Positions 20,935 to 33,017 of a stretch of DNA of 64,000 nt are shown here, piece by piece. The DNA lies in contig WNYE01000025.1 in NCBI GenBank assembly GCA_021396245.1, positions 310,001 to 374,000 on the forward strand, read 5' to 3'. The stretch's first letter is position 1. Every line of letters begins with the position of its first letter. The translations under genes were made by a program, and so were the position numbers. This stretch comes from Sporothrix humicola. Lineage: Eukaryota; Ascomycota; Sordariomycetes; Ophiostomatales; Ophiostomataceae. The notes under the pieces are model-generated. The model made no database searches and had not been told where the DNA came from. It saw only the letters and a list, made by a program, of their open reading frames with translations.

Positions 20935-22120
20935 CGTGGTGGTCGATGTAAATTTCGTGAAAACGAGTGACGATGAAGGCAAATAGTGACAAAATATAAA
21001 AGGGATTGGAAAAAACGACAGTCTCTATGTATTATGTATTAAGTATTAAATAGTAGGGCATTAATGTCACTCAACGACCCAGAGAGGCTTCGTCTCGTCT
21101 CTTGCTATCTTCTTTCGTCAAAATCAAACCGGTTTCGTCGCTTCTTAATTTCTGTTCTTTTCATTTTTCGTCCTCTCCGTGCCGTCGTGTTTGGTACAAC
21201 CAAATAACAAAACACTGCCCCTGAAGGCCCGAAAGCCCTGTAGGGTAGCACTCTGAGAATGTCGCTTGTATTCTGCGATTGGATTTTGAGGGGCGTGCAG
21301 TTCTTGGCGGTCGACCGTGTTCGTCCACGACAGGCAACGGGTCTCTGTCGACTGTTGCATTTCGTTCCAATGCTGACTGAATATTGATTTCTCGGTGCGA
21401 CCTTGCTTCTGTAATAACAAATGGTCCAGATTTTAATAATATAGAGAGAGGAAAGAAATACGGAGTACGCGGTCCACTGTGCTGGGTGCAATGCTATGCT
21501 ACCGTTTGGCCTTTTTCAGCCTCTGCTCCTGAGAAGACAAACATAATTTTAGGATGGCACAAGAGAACGGCAACAAATTGTCGTCAAAACATGGTACTCA
21601 GAGTAGACACAATGGTGTGGCGGTGGCGTAAGGCAAGATGACTCTGGGTTTAGATATTATGTAGGTACATGTCCTCCTCCCCATAAAATAAGCTTGAATG
21701 TATGACAGTACTTAGGGAGACAAGAACCATAATAAGACTGTAAAGATGGTATTTTATTTGTTTTATAAGTATAACGCACACACTTGAGACTTCACCGCTA
21801 GTGGCTCGCATTTGATATTTATTTTCCCTTCGCAAGCAAGAAGCATAAAGAAAAAGATGCAATACGGTATAGAATGTGAATATTAATGGTAATGACAAAC
21901 AAAATGAAATGAAAAGTGAACAAAATATGGCAACATATGTCTTTGAAAAGATGGGAACTCGATAGAAGCCATGTGGTACATGATTTTGCAAAGAACAAGG
22001 TGAAAACAGTGTAATAATATAGGTCAATGTCGCACAGGATATGAATGCTGAACTATCCACTTGTGTCCTTTTTGGCATGGACAAGGATGGGTGATTTTGT
22101 ACGCAAGTCTGTCGTCTGGC
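20935..22120. other. Intergenic spacer, 1.2 kb
   Basis: Promoter of the small secreted protein gene and the 3' region of the membrane protein gene. The decamer 'TACGGAGTAC' occurs at about 21,461; its complementary form lies near 10,014. No gene is seen: the 128-codon frame at 21,105-21,491 shows no domain. Confidence 0.55.
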
Positions 22121-23020
22121 TTATTTGTTCTCATCCGACTCTGTCGGACTGTGGCCAACGACGCCCTCCTCCATGTCATTTTCGCGTCTGACTTTGTTGG
22201 CAAGCTCGTCGCGCTCTTCGTTCCGGGCGGCCAGCCACACATACGTGCCGTCGACGATCAGCTGGACGACAAAGGTGAAGCCGATCACATAGAAAGCGAA
22301 AGCGCCGTTGTAGGCGAGCGGGCCGTCCTTTTCACAGTGGATGCCCGTGGCAAAGGCAAAGATGATGGGCATGAGAATGTTGACAATGATGAGCTCCTTG
22401 GGGAAGAGCGGGCGCGGGCGGCTGTCGAGGACGATAGCGTAGGCAAAGGCAAAGTTTTGGACCATGAAAGTCGGCCAGGGCATGAGGGCGACAATCCACT
22501 GCCAGGCGTAGCAGTAAGCAAGACTGAGCAAAGGTGGTGAATAATATCAGGGTACAGTAGGACTTACAAAGAAATCGTTGAGGGCGAGAGTGATCTCGGC
22601 CGGTCTGTCCGGCCTGTACGACGTAATGGCCAACACAATGCCCGGCAGCATAAAGGTCCAGATGCCTGCCGCCGCCGACGCTAACTGCAGCTGGTGGGTC
22701 ATGTAGGGGAGACGAGGGATGCGGCGGATTTGGTACGAGATGGCGGCCGAGAAGGGGAGGTAGAAGCCGCCGGAAATCATAAGCAAGGCCGCACCTGCTC
22801 GAATGCGCACAATGTGGTCCTGATAAAACTTGGCGAGCGTCTCGGCGTCCCACTGGGGATCTGTCGGCGGGATAAAGTCGGCCACGACAAACGCCAGGAT
22901 GAACATGACGCCGGCGACGCCACCACAGATGCCGCCGAGCTGCTGGACAGACTTGTTGCTCATGAGCCAGGAAGTGGCCATGCAGTCGCAGTGACGAGTG
23001 AGCCAGCTGTTGAGGCCCAT
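22121..23020 (-). CDS. Six-span integral membrane protein of unknown function
   Basis: Two exons, complement(22568..23020) and (22121..22498), give 276 residues. The donor GTAAGT follows '...ALNDFF'. Of two candidate acceptors only the downstream GGCAG keeps the frame, giving '...NDFF|WIVALMPWPTF'; the nearer CTCAG would shift it. Six hydrophobic segments are seen: 'GGVAGVMFILAFVVADF', 'GAALLMISGGFYLPFSAA', 'AAGIWTFMLPGIVLAI', 'WIVALMPWPTFMVQNFAFAYAIV', 'IIVNILMPIIFAFATGI', and 'FAFYVIGFTFVVQLIV'. The 'MPWPxFxVQNxAFAxAI' pattern recurs in uncharacterised membrane proteins of fungi and actinobacteria. The tail is acidic. No catalytic motif is visible, so no function is proposed. Confidence 0.75.
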
Positions 23021-23993
23021 TTTGGTGGATGTGGTGGTGGATATGAGTGCTGTTTGTGATGGGGTCTATGAGTGTGGTTTCGTTGATATTTATGGTGATG
23101 ATGTTGATGATATGGATTTTGACTTTTCACAAAACTACGGCTACGATAACATCGTCTTGACCACGATATTCATGCTTAATTTTATCAATGAGAATTTTTA
23201 TCTAGTCGGAAAATACAGCCGTTGTATGTGTTGACGATGGTGACGATATCCGACGCTGTGATGGTCAGAGCTCATAATTGTACGTCTGTGGCTACAATGC
23301 AACTCTAATCAAAGCTCCCGAGCAGCTACATTTCTCCGTGGTCGTATTGAGTACCGATTCCTAGACTACTTACCCCAGTTTTGTCCCGGCACTTGTGGCG
23401 GTCTTTAAATTCGTCAGGATTTTAGCTTGTGATATCTCGGCGCCGAGTTGCTTTTCATGATCGATAGTGAATTTTATCAAGGTCACTCCGGCATTCACCA
23501 CGGAACGTGTGGATGAGATGAGATATAACACACAAAAGATTCAAAAAATAGACGAAGTAAACTGATTTACCGGGCGAGAAAGTCGGCGTTTGACATAGAT
23601 GACAGTATGCGATGATGTGTTGTTGTGTTGAGATACACATTAGTTTTGGAGCGGCACAACGGCTTCAGTTCTGAGAGCCTCTTGCAGCGTCACATTAGTA
23701 CCACACAGGCCCCAGCCAAGGCCCAAAAGCAGACACATCCTTCGTGTCCGTCACATTCACATCGGAAATGTACCCCCTCTACGACTCCCGTGCATATCCG
23801 GGGAAGGAGTTCAATCACGGGTGTGCAAAGTAACGAAGACAGCAACGTGGACGATGAGAATGGCTGAGCATCACATCGAGTCAATATCGTCGGCCAAATG
23901 GAAGCATAGGTAGGTTGAGAATAAACCGTAAATCATGAATTTCAACCATATTTTAGTTTCCTTAAATCAAATAGTTCTCTGTGTAAAACTCCT
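23021..23993. other. Spacer upstream of the membrane protein gene
   Basis: About 970 bases of AT-rich DNA with the promoter of the membrane protein gene and the 3' flank of the oxidoreductase gene. No coding frame, RNA gene or repeat is recognised. Confidence 0.55.
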
Positions 23994-25129
23994 CTACAGC
24001 CCCTCCGTCTCGCTAATCCGCAAGACATACTTGACGCCATGTGCCTTGCCGTCCTTCAAGTCCTTCAAGGCCTTGCCAATCCCGTTCAGACCGCCCGGCA
24101 CGACCTCGTACGGGTGCCCCTTGAACCACCCTTCAGCCAGGCCGCGGCCCAGGTAGCGCGAATACACGTACGCCAGGTCGCGGTCGGCCGCACTGTCGCC
24201 GTGGGCCATGCCGACAAACGTCTTGCCGAGGTAGAGCGGTGGCTCCCGTCCCTTGAGCTCGGGGTAGTCGTGCTTGGGTGCGACGGTCGCCAAGCGGGCG
24301 TCGTTTCCCTGCAAGATCTTGGACAAAGTGACGTAGCCGCCGTCGTAGGACATTGGGTCGTATGCGCGAGTGATCTGGATGTCGGCGGTCTCATACCCAG
24401 GATAGTGCTTGCGCGAGGCGGCCACTGCCTCTTGGACGCCCTTGATGATGGCCTTTTCGCCGCCGCGGTAGTCGACGACGGCGTCGCCGTATTTGGACGG
24501 GCCGTCGCCAAGGAGGTCCAGCACCAAGTCCTTGGACTTGCCGACGATGCCGATGATGGGGTGCACGTTGCTGCGGCGCGCGAGCTGAATGGCAAAGGCG
24601 CCGACGGCTGTGGATGCACCGTAAATGACGAGCGGCAGCGGGGCATCACTGTCGGCCCGCGGTCGCCACGGAGCAGGCAGCCTCAGCTCTCTGTACAGTG
24701 CATACACGGACGTCAGCGCCGCCAGCGGAATAGTCGCTGCCTCCTCAAACGACACGCTGTCCGGGATGTGGAATGTTGTGTGCTGCGGCGCCACTCCGTA
24801 CTCGGCATACGATCCGTTGGGCGTCATCATGACGTGGAACCCGGCCACGCGGTCGCCCTCGCGGAACTCGCGCACATTGCTTCCCACTTTGGCGACCGTA
24901 CCGGCCATGTCGTCGCCCTGGTTGCCGCGGTAGCCTGAATCCTCGGGCCGTTTCCAGTCCTTGGGGTTGGTGCCTGTGACGGCGATCTTGATGACGACAT
25001 CGTCAGGGCCGGGTTCGGGAATGGGCGAGTCGACAATGTCGACGACGAGGCCTAGATTGTTAGTGGAGTGAAAAAAAAGAGAGTGACAGTCTGGTTTGAC
25101 TTACCCTTGCCAACAATTGCTTCCTTCAT
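23994..25129 (-). CDS. MDR-family zinc-free alcohol dehydrogenase/enoyl reductase-like oxidoreductase
   Basis: Two exons, complement(25105..25129) and (23994..25051), give 360 residues. The first exon is 25 nt (MKEAIVGK plus one base); the 53-nt intron has GTAAGT and ATCTAG ends with a CTAAC branch site. The protein has the GroES-like half 'PEPGPDDVVIKIAVTGTNPKDWK', 'GDDMAGTVAKVGSNV' and 'EGDRVAGF', then a Rossmann half with 'VIYGASTAVGAFAIQLA' binding NADP, and a C-terminal 'HGVKYVLRI'. The Cys/His ligands of catalytic zinc are not evident, which fits quinone-reductase or ToxD/trans-enoyl-reductase relatives. Such proteins often sit in secondary metabolite clusters, but no polyketide or peptide synthase is nearby, so a housekeeping or detoxifying role is equally likely. 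Confidence 0.87.
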
Positions 25130-26182
25130 GGTGAATGTTGTGAGTCGTGAGTGAGATGTGGTGTGATGTTGGACTGTCGATGATCTGTGTGAGTAGTGAA
25201 TGGGTTTGAAGTTGTTCTTGTGTGAGATGAGACTGACTTCTTAAGTTATTTGTTTTAGTCTATCTAAGCGGTCATCAAGTGTCCTTTATATCATTTTTCA
25301 ATCTTACTCAGGAAAGCAATGGGCTGGATTGATAATTTTGAATGATGTTCAAGCCGTCACCTTTTACGGCCCTGATGACGAATGACGTTATTTTGTCAAG
25401 GTGCGGAACGGTGGAATCGCTAAACGTACCTGAACTGACCCCCTCTCTTCCCCGCCTTACAGTGGGTGTCGCGAGTGGGAACAAACTTCCTAACACGCCA
25501 TTGGTCGGATCTCATTTGTAAGCTCGCCGGGTGCAAAATCTCCCACACGCACAATGCACGGATGGCCACCAACGGCCACTAATCACCTTAATTTGTTGGT
25601 GTCTCCCAACCGTATGTCAACGTTGAATTAGTCAATCGTGATTTGAACTTGCCGTGGTAAAACATTTGCCCAACCGCATTCGCCGTATCTCTTACCTTTT
25701 CACACGCCGTATCCCATCGAATGTAATCATCTTATGATATCTTGCCTTTGATGGCAAGCCGCCGACATCGACTGGTGCAGCTCCGCCCGGTTTCCTCTGT
25801 TTAACAACCCGCCGCATGGGAAGATAATTTGCTGTCATAATAACAGTTATATCGTGAAGCCCTTGCGGCGTTTTTTGCCATGTCATGCAAAATTAGAGAA
25901 AGGAGGGATCAGAAAAACTGGTCATAAGTCGTTTCTTGAGGAAGGTAACGCTATTCAAAAAGTAGAGTTTTTTCATACATGATATCCAAAAACAACATTG
26001 AAGCTTGAAAAGGAACAATAATATCGTGAGACGGAAATGTAAACAAAATATGACAAAAAAGAGACACATAAAATGTACAAGCGGGAGCAAAAAAGCATCC
26101 AAATCTTGTGATACAGGGAATACGTAGAAAGAAAGACAAGAAAGAGAAAATGAAATAGAGACAGCGTCATCTGCAATGACGT
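25130..26182. other. Spacer upstream of the MDR gene
   Basis: About 1 kb holding the MDR promoter (right of 25,129) and the 3' region of the large disordered protein gene. The left half has short direct motifs but no coding frame longer than about 70 codons. Nothing is recognised. Confidence 0.55.
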
Positions 26183-29100
26183 TTAGCCATCAATCTCCGT
26201 CATGGCAAACTCAGCATGGCCCCTTGCCTGCCGGTACGCCTCGTTCCAGCCGTCGTCCCAGCCTGCACCGGGCGGTGGTGCGGGAGGCGGGCCGTGTGGG
26301 AACAGGTGCGGCATCTGATGCGGCATTTGAGGGGTCATCTGCGGCATTGGTGGCATACCCCTGCCCATGCCCATGCCCATCGGCGGCATGCCCATCGCTG
26401 GCATTGGCATACCCATCGCTGGCATTGGCATACCCATCTGGCCCATCTGACCCATCTGAGCCATAGGGTTGGGTCCCATGGGATTGGGCATGGATGGCAT
26501 TTGCTGGCTGGCACCCGGTCCGCCCGGCTGCTTCACATCGCCCGGCCAGCCCCAGTCGGTGGCAGCAGCAGCCTGTTGAGGTGGCTCACCAGCAGGTGCT
26601 GCTGGCTTCGAAATTGGCGCCCGTCTCATCTGCTCAAAGTAGTCGTTGTACGTGTCGCGGAATTGCTGCTGGTGCTGTTGCTGATGTTGCTGGAGTGGCG
26701 GCATACGGTCCCTCCGGTAGTACTCGGCGTCGACGTCGCGTTCTCTATGATCACGTTCATAGCTGTCGCGCTGGTCGCGGTCGTACTGTTCACGCTCCCG
26801 CTCCCGGTCGCGCTCCCACCCTCTAGGTGGTGACGGCGACTCTTCGAGGTGGGAGTGGTAGCGTGACCGCTGCTGTCTCTGCTGCTCGTGGTACTGCCGA
26901 CGGTGGTGGTCTTGCGGGTGGTACGGTGGGCTGCGTGACCGGCGCCGGGCATATTCGGGGTCACGGTCATGGTCACGGTCGTGGCTGTAGTCGTGGTAAG
27001 GATCGCGCCGTGGTGGGCTGTGGCCGTAGTCGTAGCTGTCGTAGCTGCGGTCACGTTCGCGACCGCTATCACGTCGGTCATCGCGCCGGTCGTAGTGCCC
27101 GTACTCATAATCCTCGTCCTCGCTGTGCTCAAAGACGTGTCGGCGGTCGTCATGATCGTCGCGCATGCCTCGATTCCGGTAGCGGTCCCATTGTTGGGGA
27201 CGTGGAGGGGATGGCCCACTGGGCGGATGGCCTTGTGTCTGACCTTCTGCCCGGGTTGGTGGCGGCGGGCCACGCACCGGCATGGCGTGGTCTTCACCAC
27301 GGATCCAGTTGGAATTGTGACCAGTTGCACCGGCTGCTGCACCACCTCGAGGAGCGTTCATCCCTGCAGGGGCGGAGGTGGCACCAGCAGGGGCACCAGC
27401 AGTTGGCCACGGCGCACCAGTCGATGGTGGCATGCCCATGCGCTCAGTCAAGAATGCGGCCCAGAGGGCTTCCATGTTGGCATCTGCGCCTGCACCGCCG
27501 GCTGCACCAGCCATCATTGGATGGTTTGGCGGGGCAAAGTACGGCATGCCGGTAGGAAAGCCACCAGGGGGTGCACCATGAGCATGAGCAGCCGGACTAC
27601 CGTGCGCTGCGGGTGGCGCGTGTGCCTCACCGGGATGAGGAACATGCGGTGGCGTCGGCGGAGGTGTAAAGACTCTGTGCTCCGTGTCGGGCGAGAATTG
27701 CGTTTCGTCGGCGTCCCGGTCGTTGTTGTCGTCGTCATTTTCGTCGTCATCCTTTCCCTCCTTGGCACTCTCATACTCGCTGTCGTCCTTGTCCTTGGCA
27801 TCCTTCTTCTCCGGCTCGGACTCGGGCTCACTATGGTGCTCCTCGGCAGCAATGGCAGCCTGGGCCTTGGCCTTGATGGCCTGTCGCTTGGCCTTGCCCT
27901 TGAGCTTCTTGGGTTTCGAGGAGGAGGCCTCTAGGGCCGCAACAACGTCTTCCTCGTTGACGGCAGACGGAGGCGTTGGCGGTGCCGGAAGGACAGCAGT
28001 TGGTGGCGGAGGCGATGCGTCTTTGCTGGATTGGCCGGCTCTCTTTGTGGTGGTAGCCGCACCCCCCTTTACACCCCGCTTCTTGCCCGAGTTGCTCGCG
28101 ATGGGCACGGCGTCGCGAATGTCGACCGTTTCGGCATCCGAGTAGTGCTTCTCGTCGTCTTCGTCGTCGTTATCGGCGACTGCCTTGCCGTTACCCTTCT
28201 TGGTCGGCTTGGCTGAAGACGCAGCAATAGCTTTCTTCGGGCGATACACCAGCCGCTCCAGGCTCATCTCGGTGGGAGCACCCTCGTCGACAGCGCCGCT
28301 CTTTTCGGCTGACTTGCTGTTGCTCGGCCCGTCTTGATCGTTTTCCTTGTTGTCATGGGATTCCTGGGACTCGCCGCTCTCCCGCCGTCTAGGCGTACCC
28401 ATACCTCGCCGTCTGTTTCCCGGAATATCGTCGTCAAAGTGCTCGTCGTCGTCATATTTGCCATAGCCCGGTCTTCTGCGAGGAGCACCACGGCTCCCAT
28501 CACGGTAGGGCCGGTCAAAGGAGCTGCGTCTCATACCGCCGGAAGGCCTGTTCGGAGCGTGGCTATCGTAGGGATCGCTAGCCCCGAAGGCATCACCACC
28601 AGCGGCGGCAGCGCCTCCACGAGGTCCCTGGCCAAAGAATGGCTGTCCCCCCATGTACTGTGCAGCATGCATCGGATAGAACCCGACAGGGAACATGGCC
28701 GGCGCGCCCGGGATGTACGGCATGTCAAAGGGACCCGGCGCAGCGGGACCACCTGTCTGGTAGGGCATGGGGTTCATTGGGTTTGCACCAGCAGCACCGG
28801 CGCCCGGACCGCCAGGGAAGGGGAACGAGGCAGGTCCAAAAGGCGGCCCACGGCCGTGCGGCATAAAGGCATCTGGCGATGGGTATGGTGGTGGAAGGTC
28901 GTCGTGATCTTGCTCGAGTTCCGCGCGCCCAATCTTGGCGTCGCGGTTCCTGTTAGCATCGGCGGGCGAGATGCCGGTTGCTGTTGTGGCTGGCGTTGCT
29001 TTTGGTGTGCCAGAGTGGTCTGTAGAAGGAGCGTCTGGTACGCCAGCATTGGCAGGGCCTTCAGCATTGTCCTTGTTCTTTTCGTCAACGGCCTTTTCTG

Positions 29101-30297
29101 GCCGGGCAGTTTCATTCGTTCCAGTCTCGATGCCCTTGTCGTCGGCAGCCTTGTCAGCCGATGTGTCAGGCTCTGCAGTCTTTGCGGCGGCAGCCTTGGC
29201 TTTGCCCTTGTTCTTGGCCAGCTTCTTTGCTGCCTTCTTGGAGAGGAAGACCGGCGTGGGCTCAGGCTCAGGCTCAAGCTCAGGTGCTGGCGCGGCCTCG
29301 ACCGATTCTGCCTCCTTGGAAGTATCATCTGCAGCTGATGACTCTACTGCAACGTCGGGTACGACTTCTGCCGCCTCGTCTGCCTTTGGCACGACAGCTT
29401 CTTCAAGTAGCCATTCAATAAACTGCGACGGCAGGGTCAAGGACCGATCATTCTCCTTGATCCGGTCACGGAGACCCTCATAGATCCAGTCGGCTGCGTC
29501 AGCTTTGGCTTTGACGACAACAGCCGGGGCCTTGTTCTTGGCCTTGCCCTTCTTTGTTGTCTCCCTGGGAGGACTGACGACGGGGACGACATAGAGGAGC
29601 GACCCGGGTCCCGTTATGGGCTCCTCGTCGTCGCTCTGGTCATCGTCCTCGGGACCAGCCATTCTCTGCTCAATGGTCCGAACATAGATGATGACAGCAC
29701 TCGTCAGCGTCTCGGACGCAACCCGGAACCGAGTCACATCGAGATTAAATTCGTCGGCACTATCAGGTTAGCTATCGTCAAATACCACCAGCGACTGCAT
29801 GCAGGGACCTACCTGGTCTGAGCCTGCGCCGCGGCCAGCCGGAAGACGGCGGCGAGGAGGGCGAGAGTATTTCTCATCCACTCCATTTCGGTAAAGACAT
29901 CGGCTGCACCCGCGCCGGGGAAGATGGCCTTGAGCCGGCCGAGCTTGTTCGATGCCGGCTTAGCTTTCGCAGCAGCCTTTTTACTGCTTCCGGCAGAAGA
30001 GGAAGCATCTTCGGTGAGATCTTCAAAAAAGGTCTTTTGCACGCCATGAATGCGTCCAACAAGGCCGACGATGCGCTCGAGGCATGGCGTTGAAACTGTC
30101 AACGAGGTTGAAGTACTCTTCAAGGTAGAGGCGAGATCGGCCAGGCTCAAGTTGAGGTCGACAAAAGCCTGGGCGATGCGGCCAATCTGGCACTCAACGT
30201 TGGGATACTCGGAGGCGAGACGGTATAGATCCTGAGCCAGTAGGACACCCAACCCGGCGGCGTCTGATGCGCTTGCAGCGACCGAGGGTGGATCCAT
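26183..30297 (-). CDS. Large protein: PigL_N/STAND-like N-terminal domain plus long disordered tail
   Basis: Two exons, complement(29813..30297) and (26183..29759), give 1353 residues. The 53-nt intron has GTAGGT and GATAG ends with GCTAAC upstream, and the phases match. Residues 1-160 are helical ('MDPPSVAASASDAAGLGVLLAQ...') and resemble the N-terminal helical domain found at the front of fungal STAND/NLR-like and PigL proteins (PF17111 type). There is no NACHT or NB-ARC ATPase and no repeat domain after it. The rest is low-complexity: acidic and Lys/Ala-rich blocks, Gly/Pro/Phe-rich prion-like segments, an Arg/Asp/Tyr/His-rich stretch (about 1030-1190), and a Met/Pro-rich C-terminus. Nuclear RNA-granule scaffolding would suit this composition but is only inference. 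Frame and intron are firm; the domain name is tentative. Confidence 0.8.
26391..26438 (-). repeat. Coding 21-bp tandem repeat (Met-Pro rich)
   Basis: Two exact 21-base units (26391-26411 and 26412-26432) and a partial third, coding the heptad MGMPMPA near the C-terminus of the large disordered protein. They probably arose by recent slippage. Confidence 0.85.
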
Positions 30298-33017
30298 GGC
30301 TTCTCATAGTTTTCCCTTGGGTGGTGATAAGATGAGAAAGAGGTGAGGGCTTGTGGGTTGTGCGCGTGGCACGATGAAGCATGCAGGAGTAAGGGAGGGC
30401 GAGAGAAAGAAGACAACTCAATCACACGACCTCTTGCGCGGAGAGAGTAGAGATGTGTTCCTGAGATCTGCTAAGATTAGGACCGATATGTGGAGGTCAG
30501 TATTGAGAATGAGTCGTTGAGTCGTTTCGCGTGACAAGTCGTAGTCGCGCGTCGGTTCAAGGAAGCGGCAAAATGGGACAAATGGAGGAGAAATTGAGGA
30601 ATGTTGAACCAGACAAAAACAAATGAAAGTGAAAAGACAAGTTCAAGAGCTCCGAAAAAGAGATAAAGTAAAGCTAAAAACTCAAATCCCACCACATTCA
30701 TAAAATCCCACGAGGCCACAAAAGGGAAAATTCAAAGAACAAAAATTGGACAGAGAAGCGAAAAAAACTCACCGTGATTTGGCTTTTTGTTCATTGATGT
30801 CCAACTTGTGGTCTGTGAGTGCCCAGTGGAGCGCCCCATGTCTGCTTCTGCATTTGCATCTGCGCCTGCCCCATCGTCATCCGTCCCTGTGGTCCCCCTG
30901 GTCTTTTGCTTTTGTGTCCAATAAAGGTAAAACTGAGACTACCTAGTCAATCCATAAAAAGATCAAACTACCGGCGGGCCGCTGTCCTGCGAGACTGTCC
31001 AGTCTTTTCCAGTGCCTGATTGAACAGCGGGAGAGATCAATGATCATCTTCTCCGTATCCCTTTTGGCACTTGAAAATGCCCTGGTCGGTTCGCCTGTCG
31101 TCTCGTCTGTTTGAATGTTCCTTGGCCTTTTCTTTCCAGTCTTCTTTTTGCCTTCCTCGCCCTGTCGTTTGGCGTTTCATCCCTGCTCACCCATCTTTCC
31201 GGAAACACTTAACAAACCATTCGCCATACATAATATTTTTTAAAGTGGGCAATGTGTGTGCATGATGGCACGAAATGCACACGGGTAGGGAATATCAGTG
31301 ACGCAGCCAACGAGAAGTGAGACGGCGGGGCGCGCGACGCATCAAGTTGCGCACATACCACATACCCAATGCCCATACCCATACCACCTGCGATCCATGA
31401 AAGAGACAGCGAGACAAATAAGACAAATGCAAAGAGCAAACACTCGTATTACCCAGAGCCGGCAGAGACAAGACAGGACAGAGGGAGGACAAACGAGGGG
31501 AAGGGAAGGACAATGAGCAAAAAGAGCCGAAGGGGCATGAGAGACGACAGGGCGAGACGGGGGTACAGATCACTGGGACACAAGACAAATAAAAGACCAA
31601 AAGAAGCAATTCACACAAAAGAAATGGACACAAAAACCAATACAGACATGCACGAAAATGTGCACAACAGCGCCGACGAGTTACCAGACGGCGATGACGT
31701 GGCAGCCTGAAAAGAAAGGAAGAAACAAATGTGCAGACAAGCAGGGCAAAGAGGCACAAATGAAAGAGCAAATGAAAGTTGCGATGCACAAATGAAACTC
31801 GCGATGTGAAATAAACAACAAGGCGCGACAAGGAAAGCAAACGGACGAACTGGAGGACAGAGAACGTCGAAAAAGGTAAACAAGAAAGAGTGCGCGTGAC
31901 ATGCAAGTCGCGCTCTGTGTCGTCTGTCGTCCCTTTATCTTGCCTTTGCCCTCCGTATTCCGTAGTATTGTCGTCATGCGTGTCTCGCTGGTCTTTGTTT
32001 CGTCTGGTCCAATCGCCAGGAGGTAACAGAACAGCACACAGGGCTGCAAAAGCAAGGGAAATGAAGTCACCCGAAGAAAGGCTCAGAAGGGCACAGAAAG
32101 GGCAAAGACAAGAAAATAGAACAGAGGGATGGGGCAGCCATGCATATGCAGGCGGAACAATGCAGGAAGAAAAATGGGGGCAGAGACGAAAAGACGCCGT
32201 CGAATGGGAATTGACTGGTGCTGGCGCGCGCCTGTGAAATGGCACTCCCTCATGGGCTTGACACAGTAAGAAACTTCGTGGGGGAGTCGGCGTCGTCGAA
32301 TCGTTTTGTCGCTTTGTCGTTTCTTTGCGGAGCGACAGTCGTACAACGTCAGAAGAGACAGGGCACATATGCAAACAAAAGAGGAAAACGAACAAAAAAG
32401 GAAATTCGTCAAGATGTAAACAGCAAACGAACAAAAAGGGGGCAGACTACGGTCGCTCTTTCCATTCTGTCGGGTTCCTTCCTAGGCCTTCTCACCAACG
32501 ACCCAAGACCTGACGTCCGACCGTTTGCTCTTTCCCAACCCAGGAAAAGCGGCATGCAACAAAGAAAAGTTCTAGAAAGAAGGAGCGCTTGAGCGCTCGA
32601 AATAGAGAAGGGAAAGAGGTCGAAAACAAGGAGAATAAAAAAAGATGGTGGGATGGTGTGGGAAGGAGCGGCCCAGCAGCACGGCCATCGCCGGGCTCGG
32701 ACACGAAACCACCCGCACCCCCTGTTCTCTGCCCGATTTAAGCGACTACGGCGATACGCTTTAGGGCGGGAGCGCTACCAAAATGCAGGGTCAAACCTCA
32801 CAACCTTCAATCACATCTGGTGAGAACACTTTCAAGTCATTCACACTTTCTAGACGGGGTTTCGTGCAATGCATTTTATTGAACCTTTATGAAAACCAGA
32901 CCAACCTTTATATCTTTACATATTATCACGTACATTTGTGGATGAACATCAATAACCACATATCAAATCCCATCCGAGTTGCCTCAAAATTGAGCATACC
33001 GTCCTTCTTGCTGAGAC
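30298..33017. other. 2.7-kb gene-free region, purine-rich on the plus strand
   Basis: No real gene is recognised. From about 31,370 to 32,660 the plus strand is extremely rich in A and G, so the minus strand, which is the sense strand for the downstream large protein gene, is pyrimidine-rich. This explains a 379-codon minus-strand frame (31,295-32,434) of Leu, Phe, Ser and Cys that lacks an ATG at its head. It most likely holds the promoter and long leader of the gene at 30,297. Confidence 0.55.

Noticed and set aside
22541..22567. Nearer acceptor CTCAG for the membrane protein intron
   Set aside because: It shifts the frame and ends the conserved fourth membrane helix; the GGCAG acceptor 24 bases further on restores it.
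23994..25129. Secondary metabolite cluster around the ToxD-like reductase
   Set aside because: No polyketide synthase, NRPS, terpene synthase, P450 or cluster regulator lies near; neighbours are general genes.
31295..32434. 379-codon minus-strand frame rich in Leu, Phe, Ser and Cys
   Set aside because: The DNA is nearly pure purine on the opposite strand, which removes stop codons. The frame head is TTG, not ATG, and no domain or splice pattern is seen.
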